Assembly: GCF_003364255.1 (NCBI RefSeq)
Contig: NZ_NXLR01000003.1
Coordinates: 85,555-149,554, forward strand
Length of the DNA stretch: 64,000 bases
Source: Helicobacter marmotae
GTDB taxonomy: Bacteria > Campylobacterota > Campylobacteria > Campylobacterales > Helicobacteraceae
Reading direction: 5' to 3'
Notes under the pieces: model-generated
Told to the model about the DNA's origin: nothing
What the model saw: only the letters and a program-made list of their open reading frames with translations
The model's database searches: none
Part shown: positions 54,973 through 64,000 of the stretch, in pieces
Layout: every line of letters begins with the position of its first letter
Position numbering within the stretch: position 1 is the stretch's first letter
Program-made: the position numbers and the translations under genes

Positions 54973-57212
54973 TGCCTGCACACCAGCACTCTCAAAATCG
55001 CTATGACGCACTTATTAAACAGCTTGATTTATCTGATTTTTTAAAAACATTTAGCACATATTTTGCAAGAGAAAAAGACTTTATTTTTGAAGGTGATAGA
55101 GCATTTTATGTGCAGATTCTAAAAGAGCTTGATAACTCCCAATTCTCCCCTCCTCCCAATCTCGCACCACTTGGTAACTCACTTTTGCATTTACAAAAAT
55201 ATGGGGTGTTGAATCTAGAAAATATCTTTTTGTTTATGCAAATTATGCGCTATTTTCTCTACCTTAAGTCATACATTACAGAATCCACCCCCCACACCAA
55301 AGCATGGCTTGATAAGATTCTCTTCCCTCAAGCCATCATAGAGTTAGAAAAGACTTTTGATAGTAAAGGGGATTTAAAAGAGGGCATATACCCTGATATT
55401 GATATGCTTAAATCCCATATCACACAGAACAAAACGCATATACAAACCCAACTTAAAAATATTTTACACTCATCTGCCATTGCGCCCTATCTTGTGGATA
55501 AGAGCATACATTATATCAATGAGCATGAATGCCTTTTGCTTAAAGCAGGATATACTCAAGTGATTAAAGGTATGGTGCTTGAGCGCTCTCATAATGGCTT
55601 TTTCTACCTTTTACCAGAGAGTATAATCACACTCAAAGAGCGACAAAATGCACTGCAAGAAAGCTTGCAAGCAAGCATTCATAAACTCTGCATTGCATTT
55701 TGTGAAATCCTGCAGAAACACCTCCCATTTTTAACCTTTCTTAATCACGCATTTGATAAATTTGACCATATTCATGCAAGACTTTGCTTTGCAAGACACC
55801 ACAATCTCTCTTTTATCTATCAAATGTCTAAGCAAAAACACATCATCTTGCATGAATTCTCCCACCCTACACTACATGACCCAAAGCCCCTAAGTATCGC
55901 ATTTAATGGTGAAATACTCATCATCACAGGTGTGAATGCTGGGGGTAAAACAATCCTTTTAAAATCACTCCTTAGTGCCTGCTTTTTGGCAAAATACCTT
56001 ATACCGATGAAAATTAATCCCTACCACTCGGAGATTCCGCATTTTAAGCATATCGTAGCCATTATCTCCGACCCACAAAATAGCAAAAATGATATTTCTA
56101 CATTTGCAGGAAGAATGCTTGAGTTTAAAAAGATTCTTAATACTCCCAATCTCCTGCTTGGCATAGATGAAATTGAGCTAGGTACAGATGCAGATGAAGC
56201 AGCAAGCCTTTATAAAGTCCTGTTAGAACATTTACTCCATAATCATGCAAAGGTCGTTCTTACCACACATCACAAGCATTTAAGCGCCCTTATGGCAAAC
56301 AACCCTAGAGTGCAATTATGCGCAGCAATGTATAATGTAGAAGCTCAAAGACCACTTTTTAGTTTCCTTGATGGGAGCATTGGTAAAAGCTATGCTTTTG
56401 AGAGTGCTCAAAGATATGGAATCCCTCCTAGCATTATCAAGCAAGCTAAAGCCGTCTATGGCACAGATAAAGAACGTTTAAATGAGCTTATTGAACGCTC
56501 AAGCGAGTTAGAAATCACACTGAAGCAAAAACAATTACAGCTCCAATCTCAAATCGCAGAATATGAGGCTAAAATACGCTCTCTCAAAGCCCAAGAAGAA
56601 GAACAAAAAGAGGCATTTGCCAAACTCAAATATGATTTAGAATCTACCTATCAACAAGCCACCCAAACACTCAAAGCAGCCCTCAAATCTAAAGAAAGTA
56701 AAGACATACATAAAGCATTTAATCAATCTCACAAGATTCTCAAACAAAGCAACCCTGAAGCACCATCAAACCCAAATACCCATACATTTAAAGTCGGTGA
56801 TTATGTAAAATACAAAAATACAAGAGGGAAAATCCTTAATATCAAAGATTCAATATGTGTTGTAGAGCTTGAAAGTGGATTCAAACTTAAAGAATCTATA
56901 GCAAATCTCAAGCCCTCATATAGCACATATCAGCCGCCTAAACCCAAACATAACTTTCAACATAGCAAAAGCATGAATGTCAATCTTGATTTGCATGGTA
57001 TGCGAGGCGATGAGGCATTAGAGAGGCTTGATGAGTTTTTATCTGATGCACTCATTGCCGGCTATGATGAAGTGTTCATATACCATGGCATTGGCGGTGG
57101 GATTCTAAGCAAACTTGTATATGACTATCTCAAGCAACACCCCAAAGTCCTCTCCTTTGAAGATGCCCCCGCACAAATGGGAGGCTATGGTGCCAAAATA
57201 GTGAAGTTGTGA
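54972..57212 (+). CDS. mutS2: MutS2-family ATPase with Smr domain
   Basis: 746 residues. The ATPase has Walker A GVNAGGKTILLKS (about 320-332), LLGIDEIELGTDADEAASL as Walker B/signature and TTHHKHLSAL. A long coiled coil (about 500-590) and a KOW-like segment (GDYVKYKNTRGKIL) are followed by the C-terminal Smr nuclease domain (LDLHGMRGDEAL, HGIGGGILSKLV). MutS2 suppresses homologous recombination in H. pylori and acts on stalled ribosomes in other bacteria. Start overlaps the previous stop (TAATG). Confidence 0.95.
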   Translation: MPAHQHSQNRYDALIKQLDLSDFLKTFSTYFAREKDFIFEGDRAFYVQILKELDNSQFSPPPNLAPLGNSLLHLQKYGVLNLENIFLFMQIMRYFLYLKSYITESTPHTKAWLDKILFPQAIIELEKTFDSKGDLKEGIYPDIDMLKSHITQNKTHIQTQLKNILHSSAIAPYLVDKSIHYINEHECLLLKAGYTQVIKGMVLERSHNGFFYLLPESIITLKERQNALQESLQASIHKLCIAFCEILQKHLPFLTFLNHAFDKFDHIHARLCFARHHNLSFIYQMSKQKHIILHEFSHPTLHDPKPLSIAFNGEILIITGVNAGGKTILLKSLLSACFLAKYLIPMKINPYHSEIPHFKHIVAIISDPQNSKNDISTFAGRMLEFKKILNTPNLLLGIDEIELGTDADEAASLYKVLLEHLLHNHAKVVLTTHHKHLSALMANNPRVQLCAAMYNVEAQRPLFSFLDGSIGKSYAFESAQRYGIPPSIIKQAKAVYGTDKERLNELIERSSELEITLKQKQLQLQSQIAEYEAKIRSLKAQEEEQKEAFAKLKYDLESTYQQATQTLKAALKSKESKDIHKAFNQSHKILKQSNPEAPSNPNTHTFKVGDYVKYKNTRGKILNIKDSICVVELESGFKLKESIANLKPSYSTYQPPKPKHNFQHSKSMNVNLDLHGMRGDEALERLDEFLSDALIAGYDEVFIYHGIGGGILSKLVYDYLKQHPKVLSFEDAPAQMGGYGAKIVKL

Positions 57213-57230
57213 GCATTGCTCTCTTTGTGT

Positions 57231-57236
57231 TATAAT
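57231..57236 (+). promoter_or_regulatory. Extended -10 element before the 6-TM protein gene
   Basis: TGTGTTATAAT, a perfect TATAAT with an upstream TG, 30 bases before the ATG at 57266. Confidence 0.6.
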
Positions 57237-57265
57237 CTACTCCACCTCCATAGCAAAGGATTTTT

Positions 57266-57961
57266 ATGACGTTTTTTGAAGTAAATATCCCCCCTATCCC
57301 TAATGATGTACATATCCACCATATAGCACACACTCCCATACTCAAGCGTGCCAAAATACTCATTATTGTTGTTTGTTTATTAAACTTCTCCCTTGTTGGC
57401 TTAAGTGTGCTTGAAGAGCTTCATCAAAGCCATAATCTCAGCCATAATCTCTCATGGCTGCTTTCATACGCAGATATTATTACCTCTCTCTCATTTATCG
57501 CCCTAGCTATCGCTTGCTTTTATCTCTCAAAATTAAGCCTAAGAAAGCGCTTATTTCATCTATGTATCATATCTTTTATACTGATTGTGCTTACTTATTG
57601 TATGCTTTGGCTATTTGGAGAGCAAAATACCCTCATTATAAGCATTGGCTCGCTGATTTATTCGCTTTTCAATCTCTATATTTCATGGCAGGGTGCAAAA
57701 GAATTAAGCTTTATTACACATGATCATTTCTTCTTTAAAGGTGCAAAAATTTCTATCGCTTCTCTTATTCCTTTATTTGTCGCATTATTTACCATTTTAC
57801 TTGGATTAAATGTCGAAAACTCAGCCATTGCCGTATTAGGTGCTATCATAGGCGTAGTTGGCATAGTTTGTATGTTTGCAGGCGTTATAATGCTTATTAT
57901 CGCTATTTGTCGTATGCGGCAGATTATTGCCTATGGTGAGGGCATATCTAACCCTCTTTAA
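57266..57961 (+). CDS. Six-helix membrane protein of unknown function
   Basis: 231 residues with an N-terminal histidine-rich cytoplasmic stretch (PNDVHIHHIAH), then six membrane segments (about 33-50, 66-86, 94-114, 119-138, 160-182, 188-212). AAAGGA precedes the ATG. I do not recognise the family. It is followed after 20 bases by a small PII-like protein gene, so the two may form a regulated membrane pair; that is inference from context. Confidence 0.65.
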   Translation: MTFFEVNIPPIPNDVHIHHIAHTPILKRAKILIIVVCLLNFSLVGLSVLEELHQSHNLSHNLSWLLSYADIITSLSFIALAIACFYLSKLSLRKRLFHLCIISFILIVLTYCMLWLFGEQNTLIISIGSLIYSLFNLYISWQGAKELSFITHDHFFFKGAKISIASLIPLFVALFTILLGLNVENSAIAVLGAIIGVVGIVCMFAGVIMLIIAICRMRQIIAYGEGISNPL

Positions 57962-57981
57962 GAAAGATTAAGGATATATTT

Positions 57982-58272
57982 ATGGAACAGCTAAGTGTTG
58001 ATATTTATTTTAAAGCCACACTTAAAGATGCGATTGTAGATATGCTTTTAGAAGATGGCTATAATGACTTTTTTTATATTCGATGTGCGAAATATGCCTC
58101 TATCTCACTTCTCAAAAGTGCTACAGAGCAAGTGAGTGGTCGGCAAGAGTATGGGCTTTTTAGATTGTTTTTAGATGAGCAGGATACGCAATTTGTGGTA
58201 AATAAGCTCCTCCAAGCTTTTGGCAAAACAGATTTAAGAATCTTCACCCATTATGTGAAACCCATATCCTAA
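57982..58272 (+). CDS. DUF3240-type PII-like protein
   Basis: 96 residues. The pattern (ATLKDAIVDMLLEDGYNDFFY, then EQVSGRQEYGLFRLFLDE) matches the ferredoxin-like DUF3240 family, related in fold to PII signalling proteins. Related members are often next to metal-efflux genes; here the neighbour is a membrane protein of unknown role. It converges with dcd. Confidence 0.7.
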   Translation: MEQLSVDIYFKATLKDAIVDMLLEDGYNDFFYIRCAKYASISLLKSATEQVSGRQEYGLFRLFLDEQDTQFVVNKLLQAFGKTDLRIFTHYVKPIS

Positions 58273-58337
58273 GATTTCCCCATAATGAAACAATTACCAG
58301 AAATAAGACCAGAATTTGTTAAAAACAATCCCCCTAG

Positions 58338-58904
58338 CTATTTCATAACTTTAGGTAACGTAATGCCCCTTTGCCCTTGATATTTACCCCGCTTGTCTTT
58401 ATAACTTACCGCACATGTCTCATCTCCCTCTAAAAACAGCACCTGCGCGATACCCTCATTAGCATATATCTTTGCAGGTAGGGGAGTGGTATTTGAAATC
58501 TCAATAGTAATATGTCCCTCAAACTCTGGCTCAAAAGGTGTAACATTAACGATGATTCCACATCTTGCATACGTACTTTTACCCAAGCAAATTGCCAACA
58601 CATTACGTGGGATTCTAAAATATTCCACCGTGCGCGCAAGGGCAAAGGAATTGGGAGGCACAAGGCAAAAGCCCTCTTCTTGCGCATTAACCTCCACCAC
58701 ATTCCGTTCATCAAAAGATTTAGGATCAACAAGTGTCGCCCCGATATTAGTAAAAATCATAAATTCACTTCCCACACGAATATCATAGCCATAGCTTGAA
58801 AGCCCATAACTGACAATATTTTTACCTATTTGCTTTTCACAAAATGGCTCAATCATACCCTTTTGGCTCATCTCCTTAATCCATAAATCTGACTTCAAGC
58901 CCAT
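58338..58904 (-). CDS. dcd: dCTP deaminase
   Basis: 188 residues from the ATG at 58904 ([12 protein letters not shown]), with GAGG nine bases upstream. Motifs [53 protein letters not shown] with the catalytic glutamate. It deaminates dCTP to dUTP, the substrate of Dut (14704). Divergent from accB, as in H. pylori. Confidence 0.96.
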   Translation of the reverse strand: MGLKSDLWIKEMSQKGMIEPFCEKQIGKNIVSYGLSSYGYDIRVGSEFMIFTNIGATLVDPKSFDERNVVEVNAQEEGFCLVPPNSFALARTVEYFRIPRNVLAICLGKSTYARCGIIVNVTPFEPEFEGHITIEISNTTPLPAKIYANEGIAQVLFLEGDETCAVSYKDKRGKYQGQRGITLPKVMK

Positions 58905-58998
58905 AGCTGACCTCACTTTTATTAAGATTTTTGTTATTTCTTTAGAAAATCGTGTTATTATAACAGATTAAATCTACCCAATAAAGGAAAGGCGCGAA

Positions 58999-59460
58999 AT
59001 GAATCTACAAGAAATTAAAAAGATTATGGAGCTATTTGATAATAGCGACATCGCAAAGTTTGAGCTCAAACAAGAAGGTTTTGAGCTTAAACTCCAAAAA
59101 ACTGGATGTAATATTACCCAGCCCATACCCCAGCAACCCGCACCACAAACGCTCACCGCTCCAGCCCCAGCTGCACTTGAGGCACCCATTCCAACACCCC
59201 AAGCAAATAATGACACAAGCGGGCATTTTATCACCTCTCCAATGGTAGGAACATTCTATCGTTCCCCTAGCCCGGGTGCGGCACCTTATATAAATGTAGG
59301 AGACACCATTAAAAAGGGGCAAACCGTGGCTATTATTGAAGCGATGAAAATTATGAATGAAATTGAGGCAGAATTTGACTGCAAAGTTATATCTATCGAA
59401 GTAAATGATGGACAACCCGTAGAATTTAACACTAATCTCATCAAAGTCCAAAAACTTTAA
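58999..59460 (+). CDS. accB: Biotin carboxyl carrier protein of acetyl-CoA carboxylase
   Basis: 153 residues. An N-terminal helix (MNLQEIKKIMELFDNSDIAK), a Pro/Ala-rich linker (about 36-72), and the biotinyl domain with the target lysine Lys117 in EAMKIMNE. It carries CO2 for malonyl-CoA synthesis. It begins the accB-accC unit. Confidence 0.96.
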   Translation: MNLQEIKKIMELFDNSDIAKFELKQEGFELKLQKTGCNITQPIPQQPAPQTLTAPAPAALEAPIPTPQANNDTSGHFITSPMVGTFYRSPSPGAAPYINVGDTIKKGQTVAIIEAMKIMNEIEAEFDCKVISIEVNDGQPVEFNTNLIKVQKL

Positions 59461-59470
59461 GGCTAACTCA

Positions 59471-60838
59471 ATGGATATAAAACAACGAAACATACAGAAG
59501 ATTCTCATTGCAAATCGCGGTGAAATTGCTCTCCGTGCCATTAGAACCATTCAAGAAATGGGAAAAGAAGCTATCGCTATTTATTCTACCGCTGATAAAG
59601 ACACATATTATCTTGATGTCGCAGATTCAAAAATTTGTGTAGGTGGAGACAAATCAAGTGAAAGCTATCTCAATATCCCAGCCATTATGAGTGCAGCTGA
59701 GCTTTTAAAGGTTGATGCCATTTTTCCGGGGTATGGGTTTTTAAGTGAGAATCAAAACTTTGTTGAAATTTGCTCTCATCATGGCATAGAATTTATTGGT
59801 CCAACCGCTGATGTAATGGTGCTTATGAGCGATAAATCAAAAGCCAAAGATGTAATGAAAGAAGCGGGTGTACCCGTGATACTGGGAAGCGATGGGGCAC
59901 TTAAAGATTATAAAGAAGCACAAAAAATAGCCCAAGAAATTGGTTATCCCGTGATTTTAAAAGCTGCAGCCGGTGGAGGTGGCAGAGGTATGCGCGTGGT
60001 TGAAAAGCCAGAAATGCTTAAAAACCTCTATCTCGCAGCAGAATCTGAGGCTGTAAGTGCCTTTGGTGATGGCACCATTTATATGGAAAAGTTCATACGT
60101 AACCCCAAACATATTGAAGTGCAAATCCTTGCAGACAAACATGGCAATGTAGTACATATTGGCGAACGCGATTGCTCCGCACAAAGACGGCAGCAAAAAC
60201 TTATTGAGGAATCTCCAGCTGTAGTGCTTAAACCTGAAGTGCGCCAAAAGCTTCTCCAAACCGCTGTAAGGGCGGCTCAATACATTAAGTATGTAGGGGC
60301 AGGAACATTTGAATTCTTGCTTGATGCGAATTATGAAGACTTCTATTTTATGGAAATGAATACGCGTTTGCAAGTAGAGCATACCGTGAGTGAAATGGTC
60401 AGCGGACTTGATTTAATTGAATGGATGATTCGTATCGCAGAAGGCGAAAAGCTACCCCCACAAGAAAGCATTACATTTAATGGGCACTCTATTGAATGTC
60501 GTATCACAGCTGAAGACCCAGAAAAATTCTATCCATGTCCGGGCAAAATTACAAAATGGGTATCGCCCGGAGGTGCAAATGTGCGTCTTGATACCCATGC
60601 TTATGGTGGATACATCGTGCCTATGCACTATGATTCTATGATTGGCAAGCTTATTGTCTGGGGTGAAAATAGACAAGAAGCCATTAATCGTATGCACAGG
60701 GCATTAAAGGAATTTTGCATTCAGGGAATTAAAACAACGATTCCTTTCCATATAAAGATGATGAAAAATCAAGATTTTCTTGCATCAAATATTCATACCA
60801 AATATTTGGAACAAAATATGCTTGATTCTGAGCAATAA
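59471..60838 (+). CDS. accC: Biotin carboxylase of acetyl-CoA carboxylase
   Basis: 455 residues of the ATP-grasp family: KILIANRGEIALRAIRT, ILKAAAGGGGRGMRVVE (glycine-rich loop), ERDCSAQRRQQKLIEE and MEMNTRLQVEH. It carboxylates the biotin on AccB using ATP and bicarbonate. It lies ten bases after accB. Confidence 0.97.
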   Translation: MDIKQRNIQKILIANRGEIALRAIRTIQEMGKEAIAIYSTADKDTYYLDVADSKICVGGDKSSESYLNIPAIMSAAELLKVDAIFPGYGFLSENQNFVEICSHHGIEFIGPTADVMVLMSDKSKAKDVMKEAGVPVILGSDGALKDYKEAQKIAQEIGYPVILKAAAGGGGRGMRVVEKPEMLKNLYLAAESEAVSAFGDGTIYMEKFIRNPKHIEVQILADKHGNVVHIGERDCSAQRRQQKLIEESPAVVLKPEVRQKLLQTAVRAAQYIKYVGAGTFEFLLDANYEDFYFMEMNTRLQVEHTVSEMVSGLDLIEWMIRIAEGEKLPPQESITFNGHSIECRITAEDPEKFYPCPGKITKWVSPGGANVRLDTHAYGGYIVPMHYDSMIGKLIVWGENRQEAINRMHRALKEFCIQGIKTTIPFHIKMMKNQDFLASNIHTKYLEQNMLDSEQ

Positions 60839-60853
60839 AGGCAAGGAGTGCGC

Positions 60854-61546
60854 ATGAAGATTACCAACCATACACAGCAAGTCGCTCAAGAGGAATTTAA
60901 AAACAAAGCCCTCAACGGGGCAAGTTTGCAGAAAACAAAAGATACTTCAAATGCAAAAATCAAACATAATGCAATGGATACAAATGATATACACAATAAT
61001 CCATCGGCACAACAAATTAAACAAATCAATCTTGATATTGGCAAATTACAAGTAACACAAAAATCACTTAAAACTATGGAATCAGATGCGAAAAAATATG
61101 CCCAACTCTCAGAAGAATATAAAGAAAATTCTGACAAAACAGAGCAAATGAGTATGAAAAAAGAAATGTCCATACTGAAAAAGAATATTGAATCTATCTA
61201 TAAAAAAGCAACCTTTGAAGGACAAAACGTCTTTAGTAAAAATATCAAAGATAGCAATGAGCAAGTAATCTTCCATGCGCAAAAACTCAATATGAATTTG
61301 CTTAATGCCAACCCAGATGAATTTTATGGCACATTAAAAGAGCAGCAAACGCAAATTAAAGACGCACTCCAAACGCTCCAAACACAAGCACAAAACAGCA
61401 CTGCCAAACTTACCTTAGATAACACAAACAATAAAGATGTGCAACATACCGATAGCTCATTTTTGAAAAAATTTAGCTCGCTTTTCCGTGTCTCACACGA
61501 TACGCAAAAACTTAATAGCCATCGCGTACAAGAGCTTTTGATATAA
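60854..61546 (+). CDS. Flagellin-like helical protein of unknown function
   Basis: 230 residues from the ATG at 60854, five bases after AAGGAG. Residues 53-130 resemble the D0/D1 helices of flagellins: NLDIGKLQVTQKSLKTMES, then NIESIYKKATFEGQNVFS (111-128), close to the flagellin pattern EIDxIAxxTxFNGxxLL. No signal peptide, no N-terminal flagellin start and no C-terminal D0 helix are seen, so it is not a normal filament subunit. It lies between accC and pseC, the flagellin-glycan gene. Possible roles are a minor filament or export-related protein; I am not sure of any. Confidence 0.7.
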   Translation: MKITNHTQQVAQEEFKNKALNGASLQKTKDTSNAKIKHNAMDTNDIHNNPSAQQIKQINLDIGKLQVTQKSLKTMESDAKKYAQLSEEYKENSDKTEQMSMKKEMSILKKNIESIYKKATFEGQNVFSKNIKDSNEQVIFHAQKLNMNLLNANPDEFYGTLKEQQTQIKDALQTLQTQAQNSTAKLTLDNTNNKDVQHTDSSFLKKFSSLFRVSHDTQKLNSHRVQELLI

Positions 61547-61553
61547 ACCATTA

Positions 61554-62696
61554 ATGATACCCTATAGCACTCAATTTATCGAGCAAGATGATATAGATGC
61601 TATATGCGCTGCCCTCCATTCCACTCACCTTACACAAGGTGAGCTTACACAAAGATTTGAATCTGCCCTATCTCATACTTTTAACGCCCAGTATGCCATA
61701 AGTTTTAACTCCGCGACTTCAGCCCTTTATGCCCTCTATGGAGCATTTATACACAAGTATTTTCCCCAAAGCCTTACTCAAAAGCAAGATATATATTTTA
61801 TTACAAGCCCTATTAGTTTTGTAGCCACGACAAATATGATGCTACAATGGGGGATTAAACCTATCTTTTGTGATGTCAAAGATGATGGCAATATCGATGA
61901 GCAAGCCCTTGCCACACTCCTTGCCACACACCCCAAGCAACCTCAAATCAAAGCCATAGTAAGTGTAGATTATGGAGGTAAGAGTGTAGAGATTGAAGCA
62001 TTGCGCACTCTAGCCACAAAGTATAATCTCTTGCTTTTTTCAGATAGCTCTCACTCACTTGGTGGAAGTTACAATGCCCAACCCATCGGCTCACTTGCTG
62101 ATGCAACTATTTTTAGCTTCCATGCGCTTAAACCCATCACCACAGCAGAGGGCGGGGCACTCCTTACTAATGATGAGCAATTAGCCCACTATGCACGGCT
62201 TTTATGCTCACATGGTGTAGAAAAAAAGTCCTTATGGAATTATGATTGCACCTTAGTGGGTATGAATTTACGTTTAAGCGAATTAGGTGCAGCCCTTGGT
62301 CTTAGCCAGCTTAAAAAACTAAACGCCTTTATCGCTCATCGCCATAAAATTGCTTTATTATATGATGAGGCATTCAAAAACAACCATAACTTTAGCACTA
62401 TCCCTATAGAATCGCATATTCTAAGCTCTCATCATCTCTATCCTATTCTCCTCTATCCACATCTATGGTGTCAAAAGGAAAGTATTTTTCAAACCCTGCA
62501 GGCTCAAGGCTTAGGCGTACAAGTGCATTACAAACCTATCCATCAATTTAGCCTCTACAAAAAGCTTTTAGGTGAGATAGACCTCCCTTGTGCGCAAAGA
62601 TTCTATCTCTCTACGCTCTCCATACCTTGCCATCAAGCTCTAAGTATGCAACAAGCCCAAAATATTATTGAAATAATCCGCCAATACGTAAAATAA
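61554..62696 (+). CDS. pseC: UDP-4-amino-4,6-dideoxy-N-acetyl-beta-L-altrosamine transaminase
   Basis: 380 residues of the DegT/AryC1 aminotransferase family: HLTQGELTQRFE, FNSATSALYALY, TSPISFVATTNM, SDSSHSLGG and the PLP lysine Lys193 in FHALKPITTAEGG. It makes the C4 amino group in the pseudaminic acid pathway, whose product modifies flagellin in Helicobacter and Campylobacter. It follows the flagellin-like gene after seven bases. Same neighbourhood as H. pylori HP0366. Confidence 0.93.
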   Translation: MIPYSTQFIEQDDIDAICAALHSTHLTQGELTQRFESALSHTFNAQYAISFNSATSALYALYGAFIHKYFPQSLTQKQDIYFITSPISFVATTNMMLQWGIKPIFCDVKDDGNIDEQALATLLATHPKQPQIKAIVSVDYGGKSVEIEALRTLATKYNLLLFSDSSHSLGGSYNAQPIGSLADATIFSFHALKPITTAEGGALLTNDEQLAHYARLLCSHGVEKKSLWNYDCTLVGMNLRLSELGAALGLSQLKKLNAFIAHRHKIALLYDEAFKNNHNFSTIPIESHILSSHHLYPILLYPHLWCQKESIFQTLQAQGLGVQVHYKPIHQFSLYKKLLGEIDLPCAQRFYLSTLSIPCHQALSMQQAQNIIEIIRQYVK

Positions 62697-62764
62697 GAAC
62701 TCTTTTTATTAACTTTCTTTAGATAGATACCTAATCAATAATTTTTCTTAATCAGGGGATAATA

Positions 62765-64000
62765 ATGTTTAAAAATCTTTCACTCAAAAATAAAATCATA
62801 CTGCTTGTTCTAGGCGCAACCTTAAGTTTTGCCGTGCTCATGGTGCTTGTCTTTATTGATGAAAAAAGATTAGCCAAAGCAAGTGCCACACTTGTGCATG
62901 AGATTATTCAAACAGAAATAGAGCAAAAGCTAAAACTCTCTACAGATTCTCTAGCCCAAGCCCTTGGCACATTAGTAGAAGGAAAGGCAGAGGTAGAACA
63001 AATCGCTATCATTGCCCAAACCATCGAAGACTTTCGCTTTGAAAGTGATAAATCAGGATATTTCTTTGCTTATAAAGAATATACCCCTGTAGCTCACCCC
63101 ACGCGCAAAGATCTCATAGGTACATCTCTTGCCCAAACAAAAGATGCAAATGGTGTATTTTATGTCAAAGAGCTCTATCAAAGTGCCCAAAACCAAACAC
63201 CAGAAGGAAAGTTTGTGCATTTTCACTTTTCAAAACCCAAGCCCGATGGCTCTTTAAGCAATGCTCCTAAAATTGCATATGCCACACTCATACCCCATAC
63301 TGAAAATATCTGGCTCTCTACAGGCGTGTATGTCGATACCCTAGAGAATTATGCCAGTGAGCATTCACTCTCTTTTATCGGGCTAGTAAATAGCACATTA
63401 AGCGAAGCGCTTATCGGTGGTTTGGCTGTGTTTATCATTATTTTTCTCCCTTTAAGTGTGCTTTTTTACCGCCATTTAATCCAAAGCGTCAAAGTCCTTA
63501 GTCGCAACATGTATGTGTTTTTCCAATACCTTAACCATAAGATAGAGCATATAGAGCTTATACCCCTAGCGGGCAAAGATGAGCTAGCCCAAATTGCAAA
63601 TGATATACAAGAAAATGTAGCACAAATTGCAAAAGGACTAGAAAAAGACAAAGAGCTTGTGGCACATTCCCTTGGGGTAATTGGGCGGGCAAAAGAAGGC
63701 TATGCTGATAGGCTTATTGAACTTAAAGCAAACAACCCACAGCTAAATGATTTACGAAATATTGTAAATGAGCTCTTAAATCTTCTTATGTCTGGTGTGG
63801 GCAAAGATTTGCATGAGATTAATAGAGTCTTTGACTCCTACACTAAGCTTGACTTCACTACAGAAGTAAAAGATGCCAATGGTAGAGTAGAAGTTGTTAC
63901 TAACACTCTAGGACAAGAAATACGTAAAATGCTCCAAACCAATTCTGACTTTGCCCATACACTCTCACATGAATCTCAAAGCCTCCAAGAAGCCGTAAAT
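62765..64000 (+). CDS. Methyl-accepting chemotaxis protein (cut by window edge)
   Basis: 412 codons from the ATG at 62765, preceded by AGGGGAT, and open to the window end. A membrane segment at about 10-30 is followed by a single Cache (sCache_2) periplasmic domain (DKSGYFFAYKEY, AHPTRKDLIG, YVKELYQSA, about 95-190), a second membrane segment (about 222-245) and HAMP-like helices that lead into the cytoplasmic signalling region, which lies beyond the window. The ligand is not predictable, though such domains often bind small carboxylates. Confidence 0.9.
   Translation, partial: MFKNLSLKNKIILLVLGATLSFAVLMVLVFIDEKRLAKASATLVHEIIQTEIEQKLKLSTDSLAQALGTLVEGKAEVEQIAIIAQTIEDFRFESDKSGYFFAYKEYTPVAHPTRKDLIGTSLAQTKDANGVFYVKELYQSAQNQTPEGKFVHFHFSKPKPDGSLSNAPKIAYATLIPHTENIWLSTGVYVDTLENYASEHSLSFIGLVNSTLSEALIGGLAVFIIIFLPLSVLFYRHLIQSVKVLSRNMYVFFQYLNHKIEHIELIPLAGKDELAQIANDIQENVAQIAKGLEKDKELVAHSLGVIGRAKEGYADRLIELKANNPQLNDLRNIVNELLNLLMSGVGKDLHEINRVFDSYTKLDFTTEVKDANGRVEVVTNTLGQEIRKMLQTNSDFAHTLSHESQSLQEAVN

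Overview
This 64 kb window is a chromosomal stretch from an enterohepatic (non-gastric) Helicobacter or a very close campylobacterotal relative. The evidence is a single fused rpoB-rpoC reading frame, gene orders shared with H. pylori (coaX-lipoprotein-TPR protein-dut-greA; aminotransferase-murC-small membrane protein-mutS2; dcd/accB-accC-pseC; rplI-hslV-hslU-era-csd6), AT-rich intergenic DNA, and homopolymeric G/C tracts typical of phase variation. The nap operon, the short HisG and the group III truncated globin are not gastric H. pylori genes. I cannot name the species from sequence alone. All assignments come from reading the sequence; no database search was run.

Layout. 1-5940 (minus): the S10/spc ribosomal protein operon from rpsJ to the cut-off rplE. 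6450-10746 (minus): rplI-hslV-hslU-era and the cell-shape peptidase gene csd6. 10804-11779 (plus): a YgjP-like metallopeptidase and a small periplasmic protein. 11766-16370 (minus): hisG(S), coaX, a lipoprotein, a membrane-anchored TPR-like protein, dut, greA and a HAD phosphatase. 16659-23138 (plus): the periplasmic nitrate reductase operon napAGHBLD behind a perfect FNR-type palindrome. 23139-25835: repeat-rich spacer DNA, a secreted esterase, a truncated globin with a membrane partner gene, and a divergent Crp/Fnr regulator with an NssR-like box between them. 26417-33577 (minus): a phase-variable, gtr-like surface glycan cassette (gtrB, two GT-C type membrane glycosyltransferases, gtrA, then kdsB and a MATE exporter). 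33609-50446 (minus): a cytochrome c lipoprotein, fusA-rpsG-rpsL, rpoBC, rplL-rplJ-rplA-rplK, nusG, secE, tRNA-Trp, rpmG and tuf. 50522-51795: eight more tRNA genes in two clusters with consensus-like promoters. 52134-62696: cell wall (murC), mutS2, dcd, fatty acid synthesis (accB, accC), a flagellin-like protein of unknown role and pseC. From 62765 a chemoreceptor gene runs off the window.

How it fits together. Translation, transcription, envelope and flagellar-glycan housekeeping genes surround two accessory regions. One is respiratory and nitrosative: Nap reduces nitrate to nitrite, and the Ctb-type globin with its adjacent NssR-like regulator would deal with the reactive nitrogen species that follow. 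The other is a surface-glycan switch: one glycosyltransferase gene carries a G11 tract that puts it out of frame (OFF in this sequence), while a C10 tract inside gtrB is in frame (ON), so this locus could generate several surface states by slipped-strand mispairing.
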